From assembly GCA_022969215.1 (NCBI GenBank), contig JALJPA010000009.1, positions 1 to 46,528 on the forward strand: a DNA stretch of 46,528 bases, read 5' to 3'. Both the position numbers and the translations under genes were made by a program. Source of the DNA: Colwellia sp. GTDB lineage: Bacteria > Pseudomonadota > Gammaproteobacteria > Enterobacterales > Alteromonadaceae. The notes under the pieces are model-generated. The model was not told the origin of the DNA, ran no database searches, and saw nothing but the letters and a program-made list of their open reading frames with translations. How positions within the stretch are numbered: the stretch's first letter is position 1; each line of letters begins with the position of its first letter. Below, piece by piece: positions 29,003-39,359 of this stretch.

Positions 29003-29239
29003 TTAATGTGTTTTTGCGGGAGAAACTAAGCCTGACTCAATCCAAGCATCGAGGTCAGTTATTCGATAATAAATGGTTCGGCCTTTACGGTAATAAATTG
29101 GGTGTGAGTCTGCTTGGGTGCTGCGATGGACGGCTAGTGAGTTTGGAGTTGTTCCAAGATACTTTGAGGCTTCGGTGCTTGAAAACCAAACTTTGAATTC
29201 TTTTGCGTTTGACGATTTGGATGATTGTACTGTTGGCAT
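29003..29239 (-). CDS. AlpA/excisionase-like helix-turn-helix regulator
   Basis: VWFSSTEASKYLGTTPNSLAVHRST...IYYRKGRTIYYRITDLDAWIESG (HTH_17/MerR-like). Confidence 0.8.
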   Translation of the reverse strand: MPTVQSSKSSNAKEFKVWFSSTEASKYLGTTPNSLAVHRSTQADSHPIYYRKGRTIYYRITDLDAWIESGLVSPAKTH

Positions 29240-29455
29240 AATGCTCTCAATAAACTATCACCCCGTACCAAAGTTTACGGGGTTCATTTTAAAAATGATT
29301 AGTTGTATTGATAATCCAGTGCCAATGGGCTGAGGTATCTTATCAAGGGGTAGTGCAGGTGTTCTACCGAACTCACTATGTACTTTGGAGTGAGTCTTTA
29401 TATGCTATCAGCACGAGGCTGACCAATAATTACTATTAGTCTATCTTAATTATCC

Positions 29456-30826
29456 TTAGCCTGTCTTTGCTACTTTGTTACTACTTAGTAACTCAAACAT
29501 CATCTGGCGCTTTTCGTCATCACTTAGACTACCTAACAAATTCATTAGTTTATTATCCATGTTTGATGAGGATTCAATACGGCCCGCAGATTCTAGCACC
29601 TCACGCTCAACCTTGGCCGCCGGTATTATAAGTTCATCAGCCGACTGTACTACGTAGCCCGCAGTTACATCGTCACGGTTGGTTTTGTGATTAAGCAATC
29701 GTTTGATCGTGTATGATCCAATACCTGATGCTTCAGCATTTGAGGCAAAAGTTCGACGGCAATCATGAAAACCAAACGACAAGCCTATCGCTTTGGTTAT
29801 GGATCGCATAGCTTTTCGTGGGTCATCTATGATTACGTCTTTCGGACTAAATACATAGTCACCAACCTTTGCTTTATGACGACGGGTTAATATTTGTTTG
29901 ACGGTATCGGTGATCGGTAATTCTAATGGCGAGCCATTTTTGGTTTTGTCTATCCAAAAATATCCAGCGGATAAGTTAACTCTATTCCAAGATAAACCCA
30001 TTATTTCACCACGACGTAAACCCGTGAATATGGCAAACTCTAAGGCATCTATGCACACTATACCCATTGGGTAATCACTACGGCTAGCACGATACGAATC
30101 AAAACCATCAAGGACTTGGGCTAATTGGCTCTTTCTAATATGTGACTGTTTACGAGGAACATGATTCCATTGTCTATTATGACTTAAGCTACCAGTAATT
30201 CCCTGAAACAATTGCTCGCCACTTAGTCCTCGGTATTCTCTAATGGCAAAGTTAATAACCGCTCGTAGAACACGTGCCCATAAATCTGCTTGTGCCGGAG
30301 ATGATTTTCTTTGGCCTAATATTTTACCTTCAGTTATTTGCTGATGTCTGTCAGCCACATCTTGCTCACTGATGTTGAGTAGGCTTCGTTTTACAAAATC
30401 ACTAGAGTACAAGCGCAATAGGTCACGGTATTGTGTCTCTGTTTTTGGCTTTAAAGGTTTAGGGGATTTATGTCTATGATTAAGGTAATCATCAAGTGCT
30501 CGGCCTAAGGTGATCTCGCCGTTTACTTGTGCCTGTTCAGCTTCATTTAGGTCAGTACCACTATCAACATCGAACAATACTTTCTTTGCTTCCAGCCTCG
30601 CTTCTTCGAGTGTCATAACTGGCCATTGCCCTAAAACCTTTTGCTGTCTTTTACCATCAACTTGTCGTCTAATAGCAAAGGACTTATTACCAGTGGCTGT
30701 GATTCGTAAAGAAAGACCTGGCATGTTTGTGTCACCTATCTCTACTCTGCCTTTAGCTGGTAGGGCATTTTTCTTCTCGTAGTTCTTAATGAAGCTTTCA
30801 GTCAGCTTGAGTTTTTTGTGTGGCAT
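29456..30826 (-). CDS. P4-type tyrosine integrase (DUF4102 N-terminus)
   Basis: SLRITATGNKSFAIRRQVDGKRQQKVLGQWP; catalytic TGLRRGEIMGL, FHDCRRTFAS, LLNHKTNRDDVTAGYV. Confidence 0.95.
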   Translation of the reverse strand: MPHKKLKLTESFIKNYEKKNALPAKGRVEIGDTNMPGLSLRITATGNKSFAIRRQVDGKRQQKVLGQWPVMTLEEARLEAKKVLFDVDSGTDLNEAEQAQVNGEITLGRALDDYLNHRHKSPKPLKPKTETQYRDLLRLYSSDFVKRSLLNISEQDVADRHQQITEGKILGQRKSSPAQADLWARVLRAVINFAIREYRGLSGEQLFQGITGSLSHNRQWNHVPRKQSHIRKSQLAQVLDGFDSYRASRSDYPMGIVCIDALEFAIFTGLRRGEIMGLSWNRVNLSAGYFWIDKTKNGSPLELPITDTVKQILTRRHKAKVGDYVFSPKDVIIDDPRKAMRSITKAIGLSFGFHDCRRTFASNAEASGIGSYTIKRLLNHKTNRDDVTAGYVVQSADELIIPAAKVEREVLESAGRIESSSNMDNKLMNLLGSLSDDEKRQMMFELLSSNKVAKTG

Positions 30827-30854
30827 TCAGTACTCTTATAATATGACATGATGG

Positions 30855-30875
30855 CAGTAACCATCTGGTAACCAC
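30855..30875. promoter_or_regulatory. Putative arm-type integrase site next to attR
   Basis: cagtaaccatctggtaaccac, shared with attL-proximal 4818-4858. Confidence 0.5.
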
Positions 30876-30990
30876 TTCGGGCCATTAGTCTACATTAATC
30901 AAGGTTAGAATTTATAAGGGTAAATTGTTACAGAGTAGTAAATACGGGTGATCACCATGAAGGGCTGGGTGGTAGGAAACGTATAGTATA

Positions 30991-31045
30991 CGACTCATAA
31001 TCGGCAGGTCCCCAGTTCAAGTCTGGGAAGGCCCACCATTTTCAT
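30991..31045. repeat. attR: 55-bp direct repeat (tRNA 3' fragment)
   Basis: Identical to 4745-4799. Confidence 0.95.
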
Positions 31046-31193
31046 CATGTAGTACAACCTTTCTAGGCCGTTTTAGAAAAAGCTTACTTACCCTATTTCA
31101 AACTTTCGGTCCATGGCTGGTATCAAATTATCTACTGCTGTCCTAATCTCGACGACGGCGACAACGAACTTGAAAAAATAATTTGTTAATTAC

Positions 31194-31454
31194 CTAACAT
31201 TTAGAAATGCTTTGATTTTGATAAACGATTATCCGTTCGCCTTTTTTTTTGCTGATAACCTGGTATCGTCGAGTGACTTTGCCGTTCTTTGAGGTGTTAT
31301 CCCAAAGACAAGCGCCATGTCTTAAAGCTTCTAATGTCGATTTTCCACTTATTTTACCTACCTGTTTCCAGCCACCAAGGGCATATGACGTGATAGGGAA
31401 ACTTAACAAGAGCAAGGGCAAAATCATCCTGACAATTTTCATAACTCTCTCCAT
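31194..31454 (-). CDS. Small secreted protein
   Basis: 86 aa, signal peptide, two cysteines in mature part. Confidence 0.5.
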   Translation of the reverse strand: MERVMKIVRMILPLLLLSFPITSYALGGWKQVGKISGKSTLEALRHGACLWDNTSKNGKVTRRYQVISKKKGERIIVYQNQSISKC

Positions 31455-31699
31455 GTATTATTAAGATGGCTATATTTTACTGAACTTCACCTTTAACAAT
31501 ATTAGACCATTTTCATATAAACATACTACGACATTAAGATGACAATTCAGCTAGCTACTTATCATTGACTTTGCAGTAACTCAGGAAAGAAAAAATAAGC
31601 ATCAAAGCAATATCAAGGCTTATTAATATGGAGTTTTAGACGGCAGTGGGAATATAAAATATGAGAAAGTGCTGGCCCACTTTAGGCTAATATCCAATA

Positions 31700-31913
31700 A
31701 TTATACTCCCCATGATTTAAAACGTAGTATATCTCAGAGTTACTGAACCAAGACGTTGGCCTTTTAACAGTTAGCAAAATGGCAGGACATGCTAGGGTTA
31801 CCACCACTCAGATTGATGATAAATGCGAAGCTCAATTTATGCAACAGGCTATCAACCAACTCAAAGACTACCGACAATCAATTAAGTCAAACCACATCCC
31901 ACTCTCTATCTAG
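31700..31913 (+). pseudogene. Relic C-terminus of a second tyrosine recombinase
   Basis: TPHDLKRS in one frame then ISELLNQDVGLLTVSKMAGHARVTTTQIDDKCEAQFMQQAINQL in another; expected catalytic Tyr replaced by Asp. Confidence 0.65.
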
Positions 31914-32070
31914 TCTGTTTCTTCTTACTTTGACAAGCGCCAGCTATCTAATATTAAAATTGAACGATTACCTTTAATGATTAGCCAACTTTAATTTGCC
32001 ACATTTCTGCCATATTCTTGTCATGTTCTCGCTCTAAGCTACTGCTAACTTTTATCGTTAATAAGAGATT

Positions 32071-33744
32071 ATGATGAGCAACAAAACAATTTTAGCACTT
32101 GCTGTGGCAGCAGTACTTTTGGGTGGCTGTAGCGAAGATACCGTTGAAGTAATCAAAGAAGTCGAGGTGATTAAAGAAGTGCCACCTGTGGTGGTTACTC
32201 AGGTTAAAAACGTGATTTTAATGATTGGTGATGGCATGGGTGCACAGCAAGTTGGTTTGCTTGAAGAATATGCGCGCCGCGCCCCAAATTCAATATATAA
32301 CAGTATGGGTAATCAAACTGCTTTGTCAAAATTTGCTAATGCTGGTTTGATGGGGTTATCGCTCAACGCACCTCATGGTGATAGCGGCAGCCTAGTGGTT
32401 GATTCTGCCTGTTCAGCTACTCAACTCGCCACCGGTGTGGCTGCTGGTTCAGAAATGATTGGGCTTGATATCAACGGTAATATCGTCGAAACCATCCTCG
32501 AAATGGCTAAAGCCAAAGGTAAGGCAACCGGATTAGTTTCTGATACCCGTATTACCCATGCGACTCCCGCAGCATTCGCAGCCCACCAGCCGCATCGATC
32601 ATTAGAAACTTCGATTGCTGAGCAATTGATTGAGTCAGGTAATGTCGATGTTCTACTCTCTGGCGGCGCGCGAGTATTTTTACCTTCCGATATTAAAACA
32701 GACCTCGCCGACCAAGCATTAATGAAAGACCTAGGAATGCCGACCACCAGTTTTGGTAAATCTAAGCGTAAGGATGATCGCAACCTAATCCTAGAAGCCA
32801 AAGCCGATCATGGTTACGATTTAGCTTTTACCAAACAACAACTCGCCGCCCTCGACAGTAATAAAATATTAGGCTTATTTGCTAACTCAGGTATGGCTGA
32901 TGGCATTTCGTATACCGCCTGTAGCAAAGACAACAGCTGTGTAGAACCCTCACTACGTGACATGACTGTGAAAGCACTAGATGTCTTGAGCCAAGATCCC
33001 GATGGTTTTTTCCTCATGATTGAAGGTGGTCAAATTGACTGGGCGGGACATTCTAATGACGCCGGCACCATGCTGCATGAGTTAATCAAATTCGATCAAG
33101 CGGTGCAAGCAGTTTACGACTGGGTTAAAGACCGTGAAGATACCTTGGTTATTGTTACTGCCGATCATGAAACTGGCAGTTTTGGCTTAAGTTACTCCCG
33201 CAAAAATTTACCTGAAGGCAAGTTCCTTGATGGTGATGGTATGCAAGGTCGAGAATATAAACCTAACTTTAACTTTGGTCCACTGGCGACGCTCGATAAA
33301 CTGTATGCCCAGAGCGGCACTTTTTATAACATGATGAGTGCTGTTGATTCAAATTGGGACTTTAACGGCACCACAGGTCAGGAGTGGGCCGATGTCATTA
33401 ATCAATATAGCGCGATTAAGGTCACCGCAGAGCAAGCGGAGCAAATACCTCAGCGCGAAGTTAATGAATATCAGGTACCAGGTCACAAATACCTAAATGC
33501 CAGCGAGTTCCCGAAAATCGTCGATTTTAAAGAATTCTACGTTTATGGCGATGAGCTTCATGGCAACTTAATTGGCCGCACCCTAGCCGCTGATCAAAAT
33601 GTAGTTTGGGGGACGGGCACTCATACTGCTGCTCCTGTTCCAGTTTATGCCTTTGGACCAATGGGGGTGATTAAGCAATTCTCGACTATGCAACATCACG
33701 TCGACCTGGCTAACAAAATGATCGCAGCGCTAATCGAACCATAA
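32071..33744 (+). CDS. Alkaline phosphatase family lipoprotein
   Basis: Lipobox LLGGCS; MIGDGMGAQQ; VDSACSATQLATG; IEGGQIDWAGH; TADHETG. Confidence 0.93.
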   Translation: MMSNKTILALAVAAVLLGGCSEDTVEVIKEVEVIKEVPPVVVTQVKNVILMIGDGMGAQQVGLLEEYARRAPNSIYNSMGNQTALSKFANAGLMGLSLNAPHGDSGSLVVDSACSATQLATGVAAGSEMIGLDINGNIVETILEMAKAKGKATGLVSDTRITHATPAAFAAHQPHRSLETSIAEQLIESGNVDVLLSGGARVFLPSDIKTDLADQALMKDLGMPTTSFGKSKRKDDRNLILEAKADHGYDLAFTKQQLAALDSNKILGLFANSGMADGISYTACSKDNSCVEPSLRDMTVKALDVLSQDPDGFFLMIEGGQIDWAGHSNDAGTMLHELIKFDQAVQAVYDWVKDREDTLVIVTADHETGSFGLSYSRKNLPEGKFLDGDGMQGREYKPNFNFGPLATLDKLYAQSGTFYNMMSAVDSNWDFNGTTGQEWADVINQYSAIKVTAEQAEQIPQREVNEYQVPGHKYLNASEFPKIVDFKEFYVYGDELHGNLIGRTLAADQNVVWGTGTHTAAPVPVYAFGPMGVIKQFSTMQHHVDLANKMIAALIEP

Positions 33745-33845
33745 TTTATAGCTCTGTTAAAAAATTAACAAGGACACTCACTGTTAATTACTAAATCAGA
33801 ACCTCTCAACTAAGGTGAAATAATCTTAATTGAGAGATTTTTATT

Positions 33846-33995
33846 ATGACAGTGGTAAGAAAACGACAAGTCAGCTTGCTAGATACTCAGTATTATCATT
33901 GTATTTCCAGTTGTGTATGCAGTGCCTTTTTATGTGGTGAAGATAATCATACAGGAAAAAACTTTGAACATAGGCGGGCATGTGTTGAATATTAA
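33846..33995 (+). pseudogene. Truncated REP-associated (Y1) transposase N-terminus
   Basis: MTVVRKRQVSLLDTQYYHCISSCVCSAFLCGEDNHTGKNFEHRRACVEY*. Confidence 0.75.
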
Positions 33996-34152
33996 TTACT
34001 GAAATTAAGTGCTCTTTCCCATTCTAATTACCTCTTCTAGCAAGTGACAAAAATTACCTTAGCCTCTATTAGCAATAATAAAGCCTAAAGATAATTTAGC
34101 TTAAGCCGAGCGCCTTAAATTATATCCCTGCTCGGCGGTCTTATTAACAGCC

Positions 34153-35820
34153 TTATTGTTTCCATTCATTGCTGGTGTCAGGTTTACTGCCTTTGGTCCA
34201 CCATTTAGCGGTATAAACGATATTGTTATAGCTTGCTTGGTCACCACCATAATATACGGTAGTTACATCCCATTGCGCTATGCCTGTTGGTGGAACTGGT
34301 TCAGTTGGCGGCTCAATAGGTGGCACTGGCTCAGTCGGTGGAATAGTTGGCGGAACAGGTTCAGTCGGTGGAACCGTTGGTGGAGTATCAGAAACTAGCG
34401 ACCATGGACCGCCCTCTGAAGGTGTGTCACCTTGAGTCCACCACTTAGCTTTATATTGCTGCTCTAAATAAGTAACTAACGTGTTTGCTACATATACTTT
34501 GTTAGCAGTCCATTCAGTGTCATTTGTTGGTGGCTCAACTGGATCAGTTATTTGATCAACTATGCGCACAGTTGGCCAGTTAACATGTGACTGATAGAAA
34601 TTCGTCACACACTTTTCATAGTCACCTGTAACAAGTGCTGAATATGCCGTTTGATAACCCACTAATTTACATTCAAATGAGAAACCACCCGGTCGATCAG
34701 CGTAATATTGCCAGTCACCTTCCCAATTGGTGTAAAGTACATCTTCGGCATTGCTTAAATTCAGGCTACCGAAAGGGGTTTGTTGCCAACAGGTATTCTC
34801 TTCATCCGCTTGTTTAATTATTTGATAGTGATCAGATAATCCTTGCCAATAACTAATGCGGTTAACCGGTTGTCCCTTGTCTTGATTCTGCGCGCCACAT
34901 TCTATGCCACCATTAATAATATTAATCGTGGTACCAAAGCCATAACCAATACCGGCTGCTAATTCGGTTGCTGATGGTTGCCAAGTTCGGTCAATAACGT
35001 GCAGCATTGCTGGCTTTGGTGCTTGTGGTGTTAAGAAAAACCATACAGCGGATGCTAAGTTTAACCAAGAGTCAGCAACCTGTGCTGGGTCGTTAAGTAA
35101 AACGGTGGCGTCGCCATCAAACATGACTTCTGAAAAGGCGCCATAGTTGAAGTGATAAGATAACTGCTTTGCTCCTCGGCCAAAGTAGCCTTGATTTGCC
35201 GCACATGGCCAGCGTCTATTTTGCCAATCGTCTTGTCCACAACCTGTGGTATAACCTTTTTCGCCTTCAGACCAGCCCATTTCACGAACATGTACTAGGG
35301 CTTGCTGCCATTCTTCTAACTGTGTTGGATTATCTGAAGTATTATCCGGTGAAATATGGCCGCCAGTTTCTTGAGCAAAGTGAGCAAAAGCGGTAACAAT
35401 CGATTTTTGACAGATAGCATCGGCATCGCGGTTATCAGTGTAGTCGCCACAAAAAGCAGGGAATTTTCCTATGGCCTTGATAAATCGAGTATAAGTGTAT
35501 TCTGGTGCAGCCATTGCTGTTAAAAAATTCCATTCATGCTGACCAAATACTCTTTCTGCTCGCTTTACATTCTCAGGGTTAGTATCTGAGTTTGGTGAAA
35601 TAACATCAACGATAGTATTACTTCGTGTCCTTAGTGCTTTAGACCATATCTCATACATAGGGTTTAGTGTTTTTGCTTTTTCTGTCGCTAAAATATCGGT
35701 CTTAGTTAGTATATAACCATTTAGATTATCGGGATCTGGCTGTGCCTCTGTCGCATTGAGCGATAAAGAGGTACATAGTGCCGCGAGTATTGTTGGTTTT
35801 AACAAATTTCTAGTATTCAT
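34153..35820 (-). CDS. Secreted GH19 chitinase with two C-terminal CBM5/12-like modules and PT-rich linker
   Basis: FAHFAQETGGH, GRGAKQLSYHFNYGAFS; two ...YKAKWWTQG/YTAKWWTKG modules. Confidence 0.92.
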   Translation of the reverse strand: MNTRNLLKPTILAALCTSLSLNATEAQPDPDNLNGYILTKTDILATEKAKTLNPMYEIWSKALRTRSNTIVDVISPNSDTNPENVKRAERVFGQHEWNFLTAMAAPEYTYTRFIKAIGKFPAFCGDYTDNRDADAICQKSIVTAFAHFAQETGGHISPDNTSDNPTQLEEWQQALVHVREMGWSEGEKGYTTGCGQDDWQNRRWPCAANQGYFGRGAKQLSYHFNYGAFSEVMFDGDATVLLNDPAQVADSWLNLASAVWFFLTPQAPKPAMLHVIDRTWQPSATELAAGIGYGFGTTINIINGGIECGAQNQDKGQPVNRISYWQGLSDHYQIIKQADEENTCWQQTPFGSLNLSNAEDVLYTNWEGDWQYYADRPGGFSFECKLVGYQTAYSALVTGDYEKCVTNFYQSHVNWPTVRIVDQITDPVEPPTNDTEWTANKVYVANTLVTYLEQQYKAKWWTQGDTPSEGGPWSLVSDTPPTVPPTEPVPPTIPPTEPVPPIEPPTEPVPPTGIAQWDVTTVYYGGDQASYNNIVYTAKWWTKGSKPDTSNEWKQ

Positions 35821-36208
35821 CAGTTAGCCTATTATTATGGATGTTGTTTTTTTAACTGTTTGTTAACTTTTTTGTAATAATTAAGCTTAATATTTATACT
35901 AAATGACAGCGTTGTCAATAGAGGGAAGATTAATAAGTAGTGGTCAGACCGGTTTGACGAGTAAGGGCAAGGAAATATTTTACACTTAATAAATAACCTT
36001 GTTAGATTTGTAATTTGAACTTAATCTATAGCTTTAGGCATTTTAGTATCCAAATCGATTTGAAGAAACTTAAGCCAGTATTGCTTTTTTAGCAGTAGCA
36101 ATAAAACACAACGATACCTAAATAGTTATAGCGCTTGTTTACTATCCAAAGCCAGAAAAATAATTTACAGTGCTTATATAAATTTTAATAATAATAATTT
36201 TATAAGCC

Positions 36209-36871
36209 ATGCCCTCATCAAATAAATCCATTAATTATAACAATCTTTTTATCTACCTTCTTGCCTTTACTAGTGGTTGCTCCATCATGTGTATTGAGCT
36301 GTTAGCAGGCCGGATTCTCGCGCCATTCTTTGGCAGTAGTGTCCATATCTGGGGCAGTATCATCACTGTTTTTATGCTCAGTTTATCTTTTGGATATCTA
36401 CTTGGTGGTAAGCTTTCCACGCATTCTGCTTCACTTAACCGTTATGGTATTATTTTTATTATTGCCGGCATCAGCTTGTTGCCTATAGTCACATCAAGTA
36501 CTTGGTTAATGGAAAGCATTTTTGTCGCAATAGAAGACTCCCGTTATGGCTCTTTGTTAGCATCAACAGCACTATTTTTTATTCCTACGGTTATTTTAGG
36601 TATGTTATCGCCTTACTCGGTAAGGCTATTGGTGAAGAACTCTAATGAAAGTGGCCAGGTAGCCGGAAAATTATATTTTGTTTCTACCCTAGGTAGTGCC
36701 TTAGGTACCATTATTACTTCTTTCTACCTGGTATTGTGGTTTGATATAAACACCATTGTGATCAGTGTTAGTTTATTGTTAAGCCTATTAGGAATAACAA
36801 CGATCGCATTTGCAAAAGCTAATGCAAGTTTCGATAAAATGAACGCACAAAGAGATATCAGCCATGCCTAA
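36209..36871 (+). CDS. Membrane domain of a spermidine-synthase-like protein
   Basis: MCIELLAGRILAPFFGSSVHIWGSIITVFMLSLSFGYLLGG; overlaps next ORF by 8 nt. Confidence 0.75.
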   Translation: MPSSNKSINYNNLFIYLLAFTSGCSIMCIELLAGRILAPFFGSSVHIWGSIITVFMLSLSFGYLLGGKLSTHSASLNRYGIIFIIAGISLLPIVTSSTWLMESIFVAIEDSRYGSLLASTALFFIPTVILGMLSPYSVRLLVKNSNESGQVAGKLYFVSTLGSALGTIITSFYLVLWFDINTIVISVSLLLSLLGITTIAFAKANASFDKMNAQRDISHA

Positions 36872-37802
36872 TTCAACAAGTAAGCTAGCACTCTGCATCT
36901 GTTTTTTAATGAGTTTTTTTATTGCAAACGATGCAATGGCTAAGGTTATTCACAGCGAACGCTCTTTATATCGGAATATTCTCGTGGAGGATAAAGGCGA
37001 TTTACGTTGCTTAAAATTTAATGTTAAAAGTAACAAAACTCGACAAAGCTGCCTCTATAAAAGCAAACCAGAGCAATTAGTTTTTAATTACACCAAACTA
37101 TTACTAACAGGATTATTAGTTAAACCTGAGCCCTCGCGTATTTTGATCATTGGTCTTGGTGGTGGCACTATGTCAAATACCTTGCATCAATTATTGCCTG
37201 ATAGTTTTATTGATAACGTAGAGATAGACCAAAGTGTTATTAAAGTGGCTCGACAATACTTTGGCTTTTTGGAAAATGAGCAAATCAAAACCTATAGTCA
37301 AGACGGTAGAGTTTTTGTCAAAAGAGCACTTTTAAAGCAGCAAGAATACGACTGGATTATACTGGATGCTTTTAATGGCGATTATATTCCCGAGCACTTA
37401 ATGACCAAAGAGTTTCTAGAAGAAATCAAAAGTTTACTCTCAAAAAATGGCATATTAACAGCCAATACATTTTCATCAAGCAAACTGTATGGCTATGAAT
37501 CAGCCACTTACAAATCAGTTTTTGGTGATTTTTATCAAGTTACTAATCAAGACTATAGTAATCGAATAATATTAGCCGGAAAAAGTGGACTAGGAAAAAA
37601 AGACCATAGCGAGCATGAAACAGTAAATCAAAGTGAAGATATCAGTAAGTTAGCTACTGAGCTACTAGCCATTGGTGTTGATGTCAGAAAACTTTATCAA
37701 AAGATGAAATCAACCGCTATTCATCAAGACTGGCCCGATGACAGTCCAATACTCACGGATCAATTTTCGCCGGCAAATTTACTTAATATTGATACTGAGT
37801 AA
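36864..37802 (+). CDS. Spermidine synthase-like methyltransferase-fold protein
   Basis: ILIIGLGGGTMSNTLHQLLP, VEIDQSVIKVARQYF, YDWIILDAFNGDYIPEHLMTKEF. Confidence 0.85.
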   Translation: MPNSTSKLALCICFLMSFFIANDAMAKVIHSERSLYRNILVEDKGDLRCLKFNVKSNKTRQSCLYKSKPEQLVFNYTKLLLTGLLVKPEPSRILIIGLGGGTMSNTLHQLLPDSFIDNVEIDQSVIKVARQYFGFLENEQIKTYSQDGRVFVKRALLKQQEYDWIILDAFNGDYIPEHLMTKEFLEEIKSLLSKNGILTANTFSSSKLYGYESATYKSVFGDFYQVTNQDYSNRIILAGKSGLGKKDHSEHETVNQSEDISKLATELLAIGVDVRKLYQKMKSTAIHQDWPDDSPILTDQFSPANLLNIDTE

Positions 37803-37985
37803 ATGATAAGTAATTAGGATATTTGACTAGTGCTTTGTTAGCTAATCCTTTTCCTCGAGCATAGCTACAGTGAATAGGCTATTACTTGATCTTGCCAGCT
37901 TAGTTGAGAAATATAGTTAAAACACCTCTAAAATCCTGACAATATATGTGAGAATAGGGTAACTCTCTTCATTGGATTACCAAGC

Positions 37986-38612
37986 ATGTCAGTATTTGAA
38001 ATCAAACACCCACTAGTACAGCACAAAATTAGTTTAATGCGTGCCAAGGATATGAGCACACGGGACTTTCGTCAATTGTCTGCTGAAGTAGGTAGCTTAT
38101 TAACTTATGAAGCGACTAAAGATCTTGAGCTGGAAGACTTTCAAATGGAAGGCTGGGATGGTGAGTTAACTGGTCAGCGTCTCGTTGGTAAAAAGGCCAC
38201 GGTAGTCCCTATCCTACGTGCCGGTATTGGTATGTTAGATGGTGTTCTAGAGCTAATGCCAAGTGCAAAAATTAGTGTTGTTGGTCTTTACCGCGATGAA
38301 GAAACCCTAGAGCCAGTTACCTACTTCGAAAAATTAACTAGTGATATCGATCAGCGCATGGCGTTGATCATCGATCCAATGCTGGCTACTGGCGGTTCTA
38401 TGAATGCGACCATAGATATATTAAAAAAAGCCGGCTGTACTGATATTCGAGCCTTGATATTAGTGGCTGCGCCAGAAGGTATTGCCAAAGTACAAAGTGC
38501 TCATCCTGATGTTGATATCTATACCGCCTCAATTGATGATCACTTAAACGAGAATGGTTATATTATCCCTGGACTTGGCGATGCTGGCGATAAGATATTT
38601 GGTACCAAGTAA
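37986..38612 (+). CDS. upp: Uracil phosphoribosyltransferase
   Basis: [29 protein letters not shown]. Confidence 0.97.
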   Translation: MSVFEIKHPLVQHKISLMRAKDMSTRDFRQLSAEVGSLLTYEATKDLELEDFQMEGWDGELTGQRLVGKKATVVPILRAGIGMLDGVLELMPSAKISVVGLYRDEETLEPVTYFEKLTSDIDQRMALIIDPMLATGGSMNATIDILKKAGCTDIRALILVAAPEGIAKVQSAHPDVDIYTASIDDHLNENGYIIPGLGDAGDKIFGTK

Positions 38613-38792
38613 TTAGGGCTAAAGTAAAGCGAAGAAGGTTAGTTAAGCATACCTGGCTTTAAATCTTCATAGTGGTTTAATCATATTTCACATAGTGAAA
38701 TTGTATTTCATTGGATTAATTTATTGAGCTAGTGATTATTGGTGTACCATTGTGCTATATAAAGTTGTAAGTCTGAAATAGAGAGCATTGTT

Positions 38793-39233
38793 ATGAAATT
38801 AGAAGTTTATCTTTCCGGTGAAATTCATACTGATTGGCGCGATAAAATTATTCAAGGTTGCCAAGAGAGTGATTTAGATATCAGCTTTACTTCTGCGGTC
38901 ACCCATCATGAAACCAGTGACAGTGCTGGTGATCATCTTGGTGCTGAAGCACAACAGTTTTGGCGCGATCATAAATCAGCTAAAGTGAATGCTATGAAAA
39001 CCAAAACCTTGATTGAGCGATGTGATATTGCGGTTATTCGTTTTGGTGATAAGTACAAGCAATGGAATGCTGCTTTTGATGCGGGTTATTGTGCAGCCCT
39101 CAATAAGCCTTATATCACTTTACATAGTGAAGATATTATTCACCCATTAAAGGAAGTTGATGCCACGGCCCAAGCTTGGGCGACCAACGTTGAACAAGTG
39201 ATAGAAACGTTAAAGTACATTAGTAGCAAGTAA
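38793..39233 (+). CDS. YtoQ family protein
   Basis: VYLSGEIHTDWRDKI...RFGDKYKQWNAAFDAGYCAALNKPYITLH. Confidence 0.88.
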   Translation: MKLEVYLSGEIHTDWRDKIIQGCQESDLDISFTSAVTHHETSDSAGDHLGAEAQQFWRDHKSAKVNAMKTKTLIERCDIAVIRFGDKYKQWNAAFDAGYCAALNKPYITLHSEDIIHPLKEVDATAQAWATNVEQVIETLKYISSK

Positions 39234-39359
39234 CAAAAGTATTAGCCACTAATGCATTAGTGGCTAATAAATTCATAGACCTGTACTCCAACCAAGCCTA
39301 CCGATTTCCCTGCTAATCACTGCTTCATTTATAGTAGCGAATAAGACAAAATAATATTA

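Larger units (their letters stand above)
4745..31045. mobile_element. ~26.2 kb integrative element (phage-satellite-like genomic island) inserted in the tRNA 3' end
   Basis: Perfect 55-bp direct repeat at both ends, P4-type integrase beside attR, AlpA-like regulator, primase/SF3 helicase, TerS-like gene, accessory cargo. Confidence 0.92.

Noticed and set aside
30991-31045. Second tRNA gene
   Set aside because: Only the anticodon-arm-to-CCA portion is present; no 5' acceptor or D-arm, so it is attR
31789-31977. 62-aa ORF after attR
   Set aside because: Out of frame with the recognisable recombinase relic; low coding plausibility
34300-34400. Repeats around ggtggaac/ggttcagtcggtgg
   Set aside because: Encodes PT/EP-rich linker between chitinase modules
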